Positions 22,202-35,877 of a stretch of DNA of 64,000 bases are shown piece by piece. The DNA lies in contig OZ007579.1 in the NCBI GenBank assembly GCA_963931925.1, positions 51,823,119 to 51,887,118 on the forward strand, given 5' to 3'. A program made the position numbers and the translations under genes. Source of the stretch: Onchidella celtica (taxonomy: Eukaryota; Mollusca; Gastropoda; Systellommatophora; Onchidiidae). Each line of letters begins with the position of its first letter. Position 1 is the first letter of the stretch. Below the pieces are notes generated by a model. That model searched no databases and was not told where the DNA came from. It saw nothing but the letters and a program-made list of their open reading frames with translations.

Positions 22202-23400
22202 GTAAGTGCCAGGGGTCAGTGAAGGACCACCACCCACATATTGTTGTACATTCTGATACCTCTCACTGCTGTCTGTACTGTTGAAAGTTGTACATTTGGA
22301 AGACAAAGAGTATTGTATTACACATACCCAAAATAAGGAGTGGCTTTTGAGTGTCAATGTGGAACCTGATGCTTAGACTAATTAAGACAAACATTTCAGA
22401 TATTTCTGGCTGAATAAGTCGTGTTATTAAAAAATGGGGGTTGGAAGGGGGGGGGGGGGGGTGCTTCATGAATAAACAGAGGGAATGAAAAGAAAGACAA
22501 TTAATAGCTCATTAGTTTGGATTCCATTTTTGATAATTTGCAGCATTCCAAAATGAAACATGTCTGTCTGTTCTTTGTGAGCACAATTCTCTGATTGAAC
22601 AACGACAAGAAAAACAAAAGCTGTTTTTCAGAATCTGAATGACCACATGGGAGTTTTTCATAAAATGTCAAATTATTCTTTATTTTTCCACCCATTTCAC
22701 TTACAACCATGAACAATTTCTCGGTTTGCCGCTCATGTTCTTCTTCATATAATTTTTAAAATGTCTTGTAGTATTTGTCCTGTTTCTGCCCTGTTGTAAA
22801 TATTTGCTTTATTTAATGTACATGTCCTTGTCCTGTAAAATAACATGTGTACAGTTCTGATGTGAACAAGCTGTACAGATCATGGGTGTTGGTTTTTTTT
22901 CACTACACCAGCCAAATAGGAAACAAGAGGAACATAAACACTCCTTCATCATTCTGAAATCATTAACTGCAATTGACATGTTCCACAACCTGCCAAACCC
23001 CTACTTTAAACTAAGAAAACATAATTATTTTAAAATAAATGTGTGTGGTCTTCAGGCCAAACCAGCATCTTTAATAGGCAGTTGGCCTAGCCTTCATATT
23101 CACAAACAAGGGGTTTGGGGTTTGTCTGACCTACAAGGCCCAACCAACGATCCTACCATTGTATTTGTTGTCCCTGTTTGGGTGTGATCTCTAACAAAAC
23201 GGCCTTGCTACCATTGGACCAGAATGGACGTTCAAAATGATGCACATGGAAGTGAAAACATTACTGGGCCTGAGAATAACATTTCACCTTCCACCTAGGC
23301 ATTGTCCATCCACTGCAGGATGTAGCCCCCCCCCCCCCTCCCCCCCCCCTCCGATAATGATTTCCATTCAGTTCTGTCTGATGTTTTCCCCATCCATGAT
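22202..23400 (+). other. Non-coding sequence after the last visible kinesin exon
   Basis: AT-rich sequence with one G-run of 15 (22,447-22,461) and a C-rich patch before the minisatellite. No FHA-domain exon was recognised. Confidence 0.5.
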
Positions 23401-23419
23401 GTTCCTCCTCTCTGTTTTA

Positions 23420-23872
23420 TGTCCTCTTGCCATCCTCTTCCTGGTTGCCCTCTTGCCATCTTCTTCCTGGTCGTCCTCTTGCCATCCTCTTCCTGGTCGT
23501 CCTCTTGCCACCTTCTTCCTGGTCGTCCTCTTGCCATCTTCTTCCTGGTCGTCCTCTTGCCACCTTCTTCCTGGTCGTCCTCTTGCCATCTTCTTCCTGG
23601 TTGCCCTCTTGCCACCTTCTTCCTGGTTGCCCTCTTGCCATCTTCTTCCTGGTCGTCCTCTTGCCATCCTCTTCCTGGTCGTCCTCTTGCCACCTTCTTC
23701 CTGGTCGTCCTCTTGCCATCCTCTTCCTGGTCGTCCTCTTGCCATCCTCTTCCTGGTCGTCCTCTTGCCACCTTCTTCCTGGTCGTCCTCTTGCCATCCT
23801 CTTCCTGGTCGTCCTCTTGCCATCTTCTTCCTGGTCGTCCTCTTGCCACCTTCTTCCTGGTCGTCCTCTTGT
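23420..23872. repeat. 26-bp minisatellite, about 17 copies
   Basis: The unit contains CTCTTGCCATCTTCTTCCTG followed by GTCGTC, with variants CATC/CACC, CTTC/CTCT and GTCGTC/GTTGCC. Because 26 is not a multiple of three and no phase contains a stop, long frames stay open in several frames on both strands, each cycling every 26 residues. There is no start, signal or conserved domain, so it is read as non-coding. Confidence 0.95.
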
Positions 23873-24469
23873 TCTTATCCTGTCCTTGGTTGCCATTCAG
23901 TGCAGCCTTTTGTCCACCAATTGTCATTTTCCTTCCCACATGTCCAGCCCAATTCCACTTTTGTTATAGCATGAATTTCACTGTGTCCCTTAGTGCTGTT
24001 TGTTTGCGTATTTCAGTGTGGGGAATTTTGTCTTGTAGTCTGATGTTGAACATTTTTTTTCCATGGCCCTATGAGTGGTTCTTAATCTGTTCCTTTAGTT
24101 GTTTTGAACCACCCAGGGATTATTTGGAGAAGAAATTGAACTGTGTAAAAAGAGTTTACATTGGTTTACTGTGTTTGGTTTTATGTTTTAAAAGAAAAAA
24201 AATTGTTGTTTTATAAGAAAGTTTTCTTGCTTGCCAGTCAGTTTTCTGTGTTTTCTTTGCTGTCTCTGTCCACTGTTCTGTCAGAATTGTTTTGTTTTTT
24301 TGTTGTTGTTGTTGTTTTTGTCTGTCTGCCTCGTCTCCTGGCGGTGTTGATTAAATCGTGTTGTAGTGGTGGTAGGTAGTTTGTCTGCTGTTAATTAGAC
24401 AGTCTTTGTAACAGAATGGTGGTTTTCTTCACGAGAGAGTAAGAAAGTGAGTCAGGATTTTGTGGTGCG

Positions 24470-24472
<3 letters not shown>

Positions 24473-24503
<31 letters not shown>

Positions 24504-24516
24504 AGAGAGAGAGAGA
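24473..24516. repeat. (CT)n directly followed by (GA)n, perfect hairpin-forming microsatellite
   Basis: About 14 CT units abut about eight GA units with a CA junction, so the single strand can fold on itself. This is simple sequence with no gene nearby. Confidence 0.9.
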
Positions 24517-25780
24517 AAGGAGGGGATAGCTCCTTTATCCTTGTGCATAGTTCAGACCGTCTGGCTATTACGTCAATTATGCTGGAAAGGGAGATCAATT
24601 AATGCCTTTGTTAAGAACCTTGTGGTGCATATGCAGACAACTAGTACACGTAGGCACACACGTCAGGTACAGACAGCTCGCGTGAGGCGACAGATTCAAG
24701 TTTGCGTGTGACCAACGTGCACAATTCTCTCTCTGTCTCAGCCGTTGTCAGTTGGTCAGCTCACAGCCTCACCTGTCGACTGACAGCTTCATCATAGACA
24801 AAGACGATTGACGACAAGTAACTCGGCTTATGAGGAACTGGTTTCAGATTCATAACCCGTGGACATTTAGATAAAGCGCTTTAATATATTCTCGTGGTTA
24901 AGATCCTTAGATAGTTTTGTAACAGCAATGTAGATTCGTTCAGGCAACTTGCTGCACAAAGTGATTTTCGGGTACAGACCATTTTGCAAATAAAGAAAAA
25001 AAAACATTATGCAATACGGTCCGCGTGCCCGAAGTTCCACTGAGTCAGAAATGTTGCTCCACGAACATTCCTGTGGTATTTCCCACATTCCATATTGAGC
25101 GGTGATTATAAGCCTCCAAGTCAGATATCCCAGCCTTTGAACTACACTGGAAGCGGTGTCTCGCATAAAACCAGTAGATTAATAAGGATGCATTTGTTTC
25201 TGATTGCTAATCATTGTTCCAGCATGCAAACATAATGTTGTATTTTGGTATAGCTTTCATGTACAGATGTGAGCTATGGAGACTGTTAAATTAATGGATG
25301 CGTTCAAAAGATCGGCTGTTAAACTTGGTCGTACAAGTCATAAGTGTGATCCCTGTATGTTAGGAAAAGAAAAAGGCTGTCTTTAATCGTTCTTTCTCTC
25401 CAAAATACCAATGGTAAATAGTATTACATGTATTCTAATCAGGAATACTAAAGATATAAAATTCTTCATGCACGCTTAAACACGCATCCAAAGCTAAACA
25501 GAGCAATGTCGTCTTGACAAGAAAATTATGTAATGTAAAGTCTCTATTAAAAGTCCTGAACCCGCTAATTTTTCTTGCTGTTTTCTAACATAACTTCTTG
25601 ATGAATCAACCAATGGCTATTTTGTACATAATTATATAGTATTTCAAAGGCCTGGGACTTTTATTACTTACAGTTAAATCTGTCATTGAGACAGAAATTA
25701 CTTTGAGAAATCATTGTCAGACAACTGTAGCATCCGAACCTGAGTACCGTACCAGAGCTATCTTTCTAGTGCTGAACAAA

Positions 25781-25920
25781 TCGCGACATTATTTCTTGTT
25801 TGTTCTATCTCCATTCTCTGACAAACTGGAGATCTTTTAGTATGTAGAAGAGGCGTAACAAATGCCACACTTTGACACTTGTTTGAAATGCGTTGTGGCA
25901 CTTATCAAGCTTTTTCACAC
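25781..25920 (-). repeat. Unclassified dispersed repeat, arm 1 (inverted partner at 47,430)
   Basis: The reverse complement matches 47,430-47,575 over its length: CAGCTTGATAA/AAGCTTGATAA, GTCAAAGTGTG, GCATTTGTTA, CTCTTCTACATACTAAAAG, ATCTCCAGT and ATGGAGATAGAACAAACAAG. Differences are scattered substitutions with few gaps. No terminal repeats or coding frame were recognised. Confidence 0.7.
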
Positions 25921-28900
25921 TTCTGATTTATTCGAACTCCTTATCATAATACTAAAGCCACAAACGTTTAACGTTCGAATTTCTCAGTTGTGCGAAAAAA
26001 AAAAAAGTGGAGCTGGAACAAAGAAGAACTGGGGTGGATGTATCGGTCCGGGGACTTTTCTAGTCCCTGTAACGTGCAGTAGTGTTTGTTTTCTCCCGGC
26101 TGTCAGAAGAAATGCAATCAGTCAGGATGTCTGTAGAATAGTTCTTCTCTGTATTTACCGGTTAATGCCTTAATACTGGCCCCAGTGGTTGAGGGGAATT
26201 GTTTATTGGTCTACTTGTGAGTGCCACACGTCACGGTTCAGGGGACACAAATGGAAACAGTTTGAGAGACCTAGAGTGTTTGCCCGTGTTTGATGGCCGC
26301 CTGTAGTGATCGCTGTATCCTGGGTGACACAACTTCATTGAAATTGACATCTAAAAGTTGACAGTAATTACCGTAATTAGTCCACTCAACAGGTTTGGGT
26401 TTCCTGGCGTAAACATTGGAGGGTTAACAAGTGTGAAATCCATTGTGACAAGGTTAATGTACTCCTCTCTCTTTCCATTCACTCTTTTCTTATCCTATAC
26501 CTTCTGTTTCCCTTCGCCCGATCTCCAGTCCAGTCTGAAGGCATTGAAGTTGAAATGTTATTGAAAGCCGGCTAGATCAGCTATAACACGTCTTTGAAAA
26601 CCACCTGTAAGGTTGAAAAATAAATAAAAATGAACTGATTCTAAACCAGTAGCAGGAACATTCTTTGGCTGCAATGTCGGTGGTTCACATTCCCGTTTCA
26701 TAGTGGTCGGTCATTGACAGAAGGTTTTTCCCTTCCTTGTCCTTGCACCTAACATGGAATGTATTGTAATGTGTAATATTTTGTCGAAAACTGCAAGAAC
26801 TCTGTTTGTGGAGTATCAAATTTGTGAATTGAGTAAGTTCTGTGTTTTGACGTCATGTGTTCAACAGGAAAACTGCTGTCTTTGATACCTGAAAAAAAAA
26901 TAATTATCCTGTCTTGTTGGCCTAAATATGATTTCAGGAGCTGAATTTGTCGACGATAATGACTTTTTTGACTATATGTGGTTTTAATATATGTCATTGT
27001 TCATCTGTTGCTCAGCGAGGTCTAAAGACAAGTTCAGCTTGCATCAAAAAGAAAAACTGCTTGTCTGTATAATTGTAGAAAAAACAAAAAATGTGCTGCA
27101 AATATTTCTGATAGACTGTGTTCTTTAAAAGGGTATGCTTGGATTTTGATTTCATTGATGAAATGTCTCAGGTGATGAACGAGTTCAGCTGTGACATATA
27201 ACGACAACCTTGTAAAGAATATTATATTGAATCTCTTCATGGGTGCGTAAAGGTGTTGGCAGTCTTTCAACCTTCCTCTGTCCTCTGGCTTTTACAAAAG
27301 TTGTACCTGGAAAAAAGAAAGCAATGTTCGTAACTGAGAATTTGTGAAACTTTGAAAACAAAAACAACAGTAACAACAGCAACCGAGAAAAACAAAACAA
27401 AACAACCACGATCGATTTAATGACCATTCGAATTTAATCCTTAACTTAAAAAGTTCCTGGATTTGCTACAGCCATCAGTAATGACGAGGTCAGGCCAGGG
27501 CGGAGTTTGATTGGTTAGCGACGGTCCTGATTGATTGGTGACTTGTTTACTCCATTTTGTGAGAGTGCGGTGAGACCAACAAGCGGCAGCACACGGAAGT
27601 GAGCTAAAGTGCTTTTGTTGTAGTCTGGTCATGGGCATGGCCCTGACCTACTTTCTGACGCGCTCTGCAAGTCGGAGAGATGAAGATTAACATTGCGTGT
27701 GTTTTATGGTTGATATGGAAGGGAAGGGAGGACGCAGAAGATTTAAACAGTTAAATTTATAGTGGCGAGGGAGGAAGAAAGAGGAAGAGGGGCGGGGGTG
27801 ATATCGGCGTTTTTTTTTTTGTTGTTTTTTTTACTTTGGTGATCGATTTCGGAATCGGGAGGCGGAACGAGAGAAAGACTTTTATTGGTGGGTAGATTAG
27901 AGAATGAAAGAATGAAGCACGCAAAGAAAGAGAGACAAAAACAAAAAAAAGCCGAAATCTAAATTTGTGAGACCTCTCACATCGTATGCTTGAATGGGTG
28001 TCAAGTGAAGGAAGTGGATATCTTTTCTTTCATTCCCTCATTCATTCTCGGTACAATTCTTTACAGGGCGTGTTGTTGCTGAGCTCAAGCAGATACGGTG
28101 AGGAGAAAGAAGGAATTTGTCTTCGAGCGTCTGGTGGCTGAAACTCTGTAAAGAAGAAGTGGAAGATGCGAGAGACTGGAAGATTATGACGGGAAATAGA
28201 GAGATTATCAAGTGCAGGAACATCGTAGAAGAATCCAGATTTCGTTTGAGCTCACTTGTTTTTCTGTAAGGGTATGAGGTTAGGCGGACACGTACTCATT
28301 AGACCAATGAGAGTAGGCGGACATGACGTCCTCATTAGACCATTCCAGTTGTTGAAGACAGCGCAGACCTTTTCAAAGCTTCGAATTTCCAACCATCTTC
28401 TCACCCCCCTGAAATACCGAAAAATGGCACTGATTTATTTTTAAAACTGTGTTGCCCCCCCTGGCAGTACTCTATGAGATCTGGTGTAAAGGAACCGCCC
28501 ACACATAGTTTTGAGCTGCCCAGAATCCCCGCCGGGAAAGGTTTTGATGTCAGAACTTGTGTAGGAAGCTACAGACTGGATGAAAGCTGAACGAGGTGGG
28601 TTAGAGGGTCGGATAGAGGATTGGACCAGGGGGATTGGTGGGGGAACATTGGCTGGATGGGGGCAGCTGTATGGGAATGGGATGGAGGGGGGGGGTAGAA
28701 AAGTATGGGGCTAGATGGGCATGAGATGGGGAGGGGGGGGGGGCTAGATGAAAAAGGGATGGATGAAATATGTATGCTGTCTGTGTGGATGAAAGGAAGG
28801 ACAGGCGTCTTGATCCAAATTAAAGGGTGGATAGATGAAATGTGTACGATGAGTGAATGAAGGAAAGTCTGGGTGGATGATGGACAGATGTGTTAGTGGA

Positions 28901-31900
28901 TGACTGAGTGGCTGAGTTGGTTCTGGTATTTTGATGTTGAGAGTAGAGGGGTGAGCGAGTGATGGAGAACTAAAAGAAAGGGAAGCTACGGGTAAAATGT
29001 CATCCATTGCTCTCGCTGAATGCCAACTCAGCTGTTTGTCTCCCGATTAGCGGAAAAGACATTATCTCCCCTAATTGGTCACAGCACGCGATAGAACTTT
29101 TCCACATTTGTGAGCTAAATCCCTAGCCGACGACTCTTGCCTTGTTCCTTGCGTGCACGCCAAAACCTGGCAGGATCAGCAGACTCCGTGTCTGGTCAGC
29201 TCCTCTTACAGAATAGATCAAAACACAACATCGCTCGTACTTTTCCCCTCGGTAAGAATTGGAGAGGAGAACTACTTTGGTCAACATGGAAGATTTGGTG
29301 TGGATGTTCTTCTGTTTGATTTGTATGGTTTTCCGGTTTCTTATGTATGTGGTACGCGCGTAAAACTTAGTTTGTGTCCATGGGCAAATTTTTGTCCAAG
29401 CAGATAAAAGCTCAGAGCAGACATTTTATTATGGGTGTTTTTCCACTGGCGGTCCCAGACTAGATGGGCACTGGGTTGGTTTCCCATAGACGGACGGTAT
29501 CTTCTTGAATGGTCGTGTTGCTGGGAAGTTTACGTTCTGACGTGGTTAATGGACCGGGCATAGGACGGTGCACTTTCGGCTGCATTGCAGATTAGTTGTT
29601 TATCATGAAAGATATTTGACGTACCATGAAACGTAAAGAAGTCACTTCGCGACTGAGTATGTACAAAATATATGAATTGTTTTATGGCATCGCTTCAGAC
29701 CTGTACAAAAAGTTGTGTTAGTGTCCGTGCAGAGATAGAGCTAGCTGCGTGTTTGAGGGTATAGACAAACGGATAAAGTGAACGTGAATTTTAGTAGTGT
29801 AAATATTTGACGGAGCATTTTGACGTCGGACGTAGTAAAACACAAGTCAGGATAGATATTGAAATAACAAATGGCCAGTAGGTAAATTTATTGCACTAGT
29901 AGTATTTCATTGCACCATTGCAGCCATCAGCGGATGCCAGGATTGAGTCACTTTACGTGAAATCATCAGATGGAAAAAATATCTACAAACTTGTAGCAAT
30001 AGCGACTGATATTGAAATGTTTCACATTTGTTTTTCGGGGCAGTCCGTAGTAGCAGCAGCGAGGTTTCGGTAAATGGCAAAGTATTTCAACTGACGGGCG
30101 CTCAAAGGCAGACGAAATGTGTACAGAAATATGTACGTGTCTGCAGCTGGGTGAGGTTGGAGTACAGAAAGAAGCAAAGACGAAATCAGACATTAGTGAC
30201 GCCGCCCAGTGATTTCAGAATTTGCAATGTAACATGTCATAGTAGTGAAAAGCTGGGGATGTAATGATGTGTACAACAGCAGTGACGTTCACAAAGAAAG
30301 AGTTTTGGCAGTAATACTATAGTGTTAGTGAAAACTGAGTCTGTGGTCAGAGAGCAGGTTTGAATACTCAAGCAAACTTAATTCAAGAGAAGAAAACAAC
30401 AACAACAACAGCAAAACTAGCTTTAGTTCAGAAACCTTTGACAAATCGACTGTGTTTATTTGGCCTGTGGAACGATTTTTTCTTAATGGTGAATTGCCGT
30501 GTGGGTCTCACTTTAATGCTTTTTTGTTTCTGTCCACATTTGCTGTGTGGTTAATCCTGTCTGTAGCGGAGGAAGGCGTGGTTGTAGTGGTGGATGTCAC
30601 GGGGATAATGGCCGGTATCGTTCACTCAGTGTGACGTTGGTAGTGAACAGATGGTGAACACGGGAAAACAGGTTCAGATTGGTCAGGAACTTGAATTGGA
30701 ATCCAAGAAAGGGGAGAAATCAAATAGTATAATGTGTTTTTTGTTTGTTTGTTACAGTACTCAGTAAAAAGACTTCGTGTATCTAACAACAACAACAAAA
30801 ACAACAACAACAACAACAACATCAAGATCAACATCAACACAACAACGGAGCATCTGTGTAATTTATAAGCAGCGAGAGCACTACAGGAGTTCCCTTGCTA
30901 AACCTTCTTAACCTGTCGTTCTACACGAATGTTTCACTTCTCCAGTACAAGATACCTAGAAGTATGGTTGAGTGCAACATTAGGAGAGCAAGACTTTGAA
31001 ATTATAGCGGCGAGGGTCCGGCATGGAAGGATAATATAAAAGTAAAACTATGAGGACAGCTGGAAAAGAGACGTGTCTAATGATACGGGACCGGAACTGA
31101 TAGTAGGCCTACCACCCTTTTTTTTTTTTTTCTTTGGCTATCAGAATGTCTGAATTTTCTGCACTGGATGTAAACTAAAAGAATTCACGGGCACTTCTCC
31201 TGCAAGGTTTCATGACGTGATAGTGAAGACAAAACATCAGCAAGCAAAGATGGAAGAATTGATAAACTTGAGCGCTGACTTAAAACCTGACCAGTGCGGG
31301 ATGGCTTGCTTCAGATCTACAGCGAGCATTGCTCCACAGTCAGCACACTGCATGATGGCCGTGCCAGTCAGCCTATAATATTCACCTCGCGTTCGACCCC
31401 CTGCTGGAGATCCCGACCCCGTGAAGGCCCGGTGACCTGAGAGTTCTGGCAGTGCCAGGATAAAATCTCAGGAAATGAAGCTGCGACGGGTGGGGAGTAG
31501 AGAAAATGGATGTTTATAATAGAGTAGAAACAGTGGAGGCACGCTACCCCGGGTCTCCGGAGTGACAGGCATTGGGCAGGGTGCTAACGTATAAAGCTTG
31601 TTATTGGCACGTCTTGACGACTGGCTGGAAGTTATGACCATTTCCTACAGTTCTGTATGGTGTTTGGTGGGACGGTTGAAGGCATGAACTTTGGCAGTAT
31701 CGCGGGCATAATTATACAAATTGTACTATTCATTTACTTTTACTTACAGGTTCGGATGGTTTTGCAGTGTAGCTGAAGCGTTTTACTGTCAGTGTTTTAG
31801 TTTTGTTGGCTTGAAAATGATTGCCAGGAAGATTAGTATTTACAGAAAATGAACAAAATATTTTTAAAAAACCACAGAAAATCTGTGCAGTTGCAGGAAC

Positions 31901-32937
31901 AAAGTTAAAAGTGTGGTTAAAAAAAAAAAAGGTCATTTGCTGCCAGCCTGGCGTTAGAAACAAAACATGAAGAAACTGCACAGTAAATAAAACAAGAAGG
32001 GAAGGAGAGAATAAAAACTTCTAAACTAGAATTTTCATAGCTGGTTCAGTTTTTGTTAAACAATCTGGCTGTGATCATTTGAAGACAGAAAAAAATGTAT
32101 GTATATAATAATTGTGGATAGAGGCTGTAAATTATATTTGACATATTATTTCAGAACTGGAGATGTTAAACACTTGTCTCAGTAATTTTCAAGGTATGTG
32201 GTCATTTTCAAATCGAATGTTGTGAACAGTAGTTACAGATTTTGCTGTTCTGTTATGAACAGCTTGGGAATAAAAATAATACTTTTTAAAAAATCTTTCC
32301 CACTGAAACACAGAACGTTGTTAACATTTCTCTGGAAAGTTCAAGAGTCAGACTTAAAAGTTTAGCGGCACCAGGAAACGGGTGGACAGAAAAAAAAATT
32401 GAACAAATTTGGAAGGTTCGAAAATTGCAGACATTTCAGTGTTCTCGCCGGCCTGCCACACTGGCACTTAGCCAGGTTTTTTCTTCTCGTTCGGTCAAAT
32501 TATTTCTGACGTTGTTTTGAGTAAGTCGGTCAGAGTAGCAATGGGTTTAGCTAGTCAAGTTAAAGGTTTTACTCTATAAGTGTCCACAGAGAGAAGTTCT
32601 AGCCGTGTTAATGTCAGTTTGAGACAGCTCAACTAGGCGTAGACCTGTCAGCACTTCGGAACAATCTACATGTATTAATTCTGTCAGTAGGTAGGTATGC
32701 AGCACGTTCTGCCCACACGTTGGTATACATAAAGATTTTCTCGTATATTGTAAACCGTTATCTTCTCAGATTAGATAGGCATTTCCCCGGAAAGCAAAGG
32801 ACATCAGGAAGGGGGTTGTTTTTGAATTGAGTCCAGTTAAAATCTGGGAACTTGATTGCCGTGGTTTTTTTTTTTTTTTTTTGCATTTAATATCATGTCT
32901 TATGAAGTTTGGGTTAGAGGTTACGTTTGGAGATAGC

Positions 32938-33045
32938 AGGTCGACACGATAACAGACACAGTGTAGTAGGAAAAAGAAAGACAATAGACAGAATATACAA
33001 GAACGATACAACGGAAGGAGATCCTACCAGAAGTGTCTACTCTGA
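32938..33045 (+). repeat. Unclassified dispersed repeat, copy B
   Basis: This is the same-strand partner of 16,142-16,235, with ordered matching blocks TCGACACGATAAC, TAGGAAAAAG, ATAGACAGAA, GGAAGGAGAT and GTGTCTAC. An insertion near ATACAAGAACG distinguishes it. Confidence 0.5.
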
Positions 33046-33767
33046 TGTATTAGTGTTGTATCATGCCAGTATCTTGTACTATGGAAAATTCTGATATCTG
33101 ATTTCTGATATTTTCGAGGTTAGTGAATTCAGTGCTTTGATGAAGATCCGTTTTTACTGTTGGTCATAAACGTTTATGATTCCCCACTTGCAGTTTCTTA
33201 CAGAGGTAGTCTGTGTGCATACATCAAGCCTTCCCCTTTCTATCTCGCTATCTCACATTTAATTGGTTTTCAAGCCGTGTCCTCATTTATTTTTTATGTT
33301 TTTTAAACTGCCGAGTTCATTATTTTGAGAAGGAGTTCTAACTAATTTTCCGCCTGACACACGGAAATCTCAAGTAACAAGCTGCAGGTTTATAGAGACG
33401 TACCGTCCCGGACTGTCGTGTCTGCTGAAGTACCGTCCAAATCTTCAGCTGAGATAGTCCAGGACGAGACACACTGTCTGCGCCTCAAGTGAGACTTCCA
33501 GGGGACAGGCGAAAGGACACTTCATGTCCTATACAAAGGGTCCTCCCAGATCAAAGCAACCGGGTCTGGGGGTCTTGTTATCTGCGACGCACCCCTTGTC
33601 CCCTTCCCCTCCCCCCTCCATTCCCTCCCACCTCTGGATTAGGGATGGAACATAACTGTTACACGTATTCTAGACTTGGAAAAAGAGATCGATGGCAAGT
33701 GAAAAAAAATGTAGGAGATTGGAGACTGGCTGGGAGGGGCTGGGTATGCAGTAAACTGGTCTGATGT

Positions 33768-33845
33768 TCCGTCTGGCCCAGTGGTTAGAGTGCTTGGTCC
33801 GGGTGCGAGAGGTCCTAGGTTCGCTTCCCAAACTAATTTCTGGCA
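33768..33845 (+). mobile_element. tRNA-like SINE head or tRNA pseudogene
   Basis: An A-box-like TGGCCCAGTGGTTAGAG and a B-box-like GGTTCGCTTCC are spaced as in tRNA genes. No convincing acceptor or anticodon stem closes, so a SINE head is preferred over a functional tRNA. The downstream body does not match the SINE at 41,268. Confidence 0.55.
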
Positions 33846-35839
33846 TTGTTTTGAAATCCGCCCACATGTGAATTGCCATTTTTGGTTGGCAAGCTTTGCT
33901 CCTTACAGTATAGACCCGTTGTGCTGATTGAAGGTGAGGGGGTTGAAGTCACTACTGAACAAACCATGAAAACAATTTCAGTTCTGTAGTTTTCACTCCC
34001 TCAAGGTTCTAAAATAGTGTCATGTATTTACGGTGTTTTGAAAGCCATCGCAAAATGTGTTTAAATTGTGCCCTGAATGACCAAGAGTGAGACAGTTGGT
34101 ACCGGCTAAATGTTGTGTTGGTGAGCTAAACTTCCTGCTGTGTGTGTACGTGTGTGTTAGCTAGTGTGTCTGTTCTGTCCTGTCTAGGAGGACCTGTCTT
34201 GTAGGTTTGCAGAGATGCAGAGAATGAGCTCAGGACGCTTGAAGCTGTAACAAGTGGCAGACAAATCCTATTTAGTCCAGAGATGACACTGTGGGTTGTC
34301 TCCCCCCTTACAACAAGGACCAGTAGAAAGAGCTGGAAGAGAGCAGAAGCTGTTTAGGTTTGACAATAAGTGAGAGGATCGGAGAATAATGAGATAGGCA
34401 CTCAACGCTCATAGTCATCTCATGACAGATGGGGGAATCTGGGGGAGGGGGGAGAAAGAGAAAAAGTAAAGTGAGGAGTGGCCGAAAAGCAGTAAGGGAG
34501 GTAAGAAACATTTTTTTTGAGTTGGGGGGGGGGGGAAGGAGGGAGACGGTTGGGGATGTTGAATCAGGAAACAAAGAAAGATGTTCATCAAGGAATAACT
34601 ACTGTTTTGGGGCCCATCGCTGTTCCGTGGACATGGACGCTTTGTCTGATGAAACATCTTGCAAGAGTCAACGCTTTGTTATGTGGATCCTATTCTATGT
34701 TGTCCTTTCAAATATCTGTGACCTGAAAAATCTGTACAACTTAACCATGCTGAAATCTAGGGAGAACAATATGTGAAGTGGGATTTGCTGATCTGCGCAG
34801 TTGGTAGTTGTGAAATATTTTGAGTAATCGTTTGTTAAAGGGAACCGTGTGTACTTGGTAGAAAAGTACGCACAACTCAAAAGTGTTATTAACTGGACGG
34901 CATTCCATCTCTTTCGTCTGATTTCAGTTTTCTTTTGTCCATGTTAGTGCTGAGGAATATTCCACAGCCTGTAGTTTACATTTCTTTGAGCTGAGAGATA
35001 CAGATAGTCATTAGAAATATCGGCGGGGGGGGGGGGGGGTTCAGTGAGAGAAATGGTGAAGGTCACAAAAGAACAACGTCTGGCGCTGGTGTGCGCATAC
35101 ATAGATCTATTTCCGTGTCGGTAGTTATATCATGCGTCTTGTGTTTTTAAAAGTGTTTCTGTCTGTATTTTTGAAGTCTCAGTGTGGGATTTCTTCCTAT
35201 CATTGTTATTGATGATGTTATTTTGGCGAGTGTCAAATCTGAACGTCTGTGATGTTGGTAGGAAAATATCTCCCGTGTTGAAGTCTGGTTCAGGATCTCT
35301 GCTGGGAGATTTGATTATGTTCGTGCTTGTCCCAGTCGCGGTTTTCAATATCTATTCTTCTAGTGATGTTTCTTGTTTGCTTTAGCAGTGGGCCAATTTC
35401 CTCCACACGTTGTTCTTCTTCCATACCCCGGAATCTTTTTTTTATTCAATTCTCAGCGCCGAGCAGAAATTGTATTTTCGTGACGTGGTGTCGGTTCTCG
35501 TGTCCATTTCTCGCCATTTTCCTCACTTTTTAACGATTATGAAAAATTGTATTTCTGTGAGGTCCAATGTTTAGTTTACATTTGATGGGGAATCACTAGA
35601 AGCCCAGACTGGATGTGTCGGCTTGTCAACAGTTTGAGGTACCATGTTGTTGGAGCCTGGAGCCTAACTGGTTATTCTGGAGACTTGTAGACGCCAGCGA
35701 GTTGTCTGGAGGTTCCCGAATGTTACAGACTTTCCTGTCCCACTCGGTAATGAATTAGCCCGTGGCGAGAGATGGGGAAAAGGTCTGGCTACATTTTGTT
35801 GTAGTCGTTTCATGTTAGGAGGAATGATAGAGACAGAGA

Positions 35840-35877
<38 letters not shown>

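Larger units (their letters stand above)
24517..33767. other. About 9 kb with no supported gene
   Basis: I saw no exon with splice sites and protein-like coding on either strand. Contents are scattered G-runs (28,733-28,743), a GGAT-rich patch (28,600-29,000), a (CAA)n run (30,786-30,822), T-runs, one arm of an inverted dispersed pair (25,781-25,920) and a purine dispersed repeat (32,938-33,045). The block at about 29,010-29,320 is complex, GC-richer sequence containing ATTAGCGG and CTAATTGG homeodomain-like cores. A tRNA-like B-box (GTTCGACCCC) near 31,393 may be a decayed SINE. Confidence 0.5.

Noticed and set aside
23237-24216. Long overlapping frames on both strands
   Set aside because: They arise from the stop-free 26-bp minisatellite cycling through all phases.
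33768-33845. Functional tRNA gene
   Set aside because: A- and B-box-like words are present, but the cloverleaf stems do not close convincingly; a SINE head is more likely.
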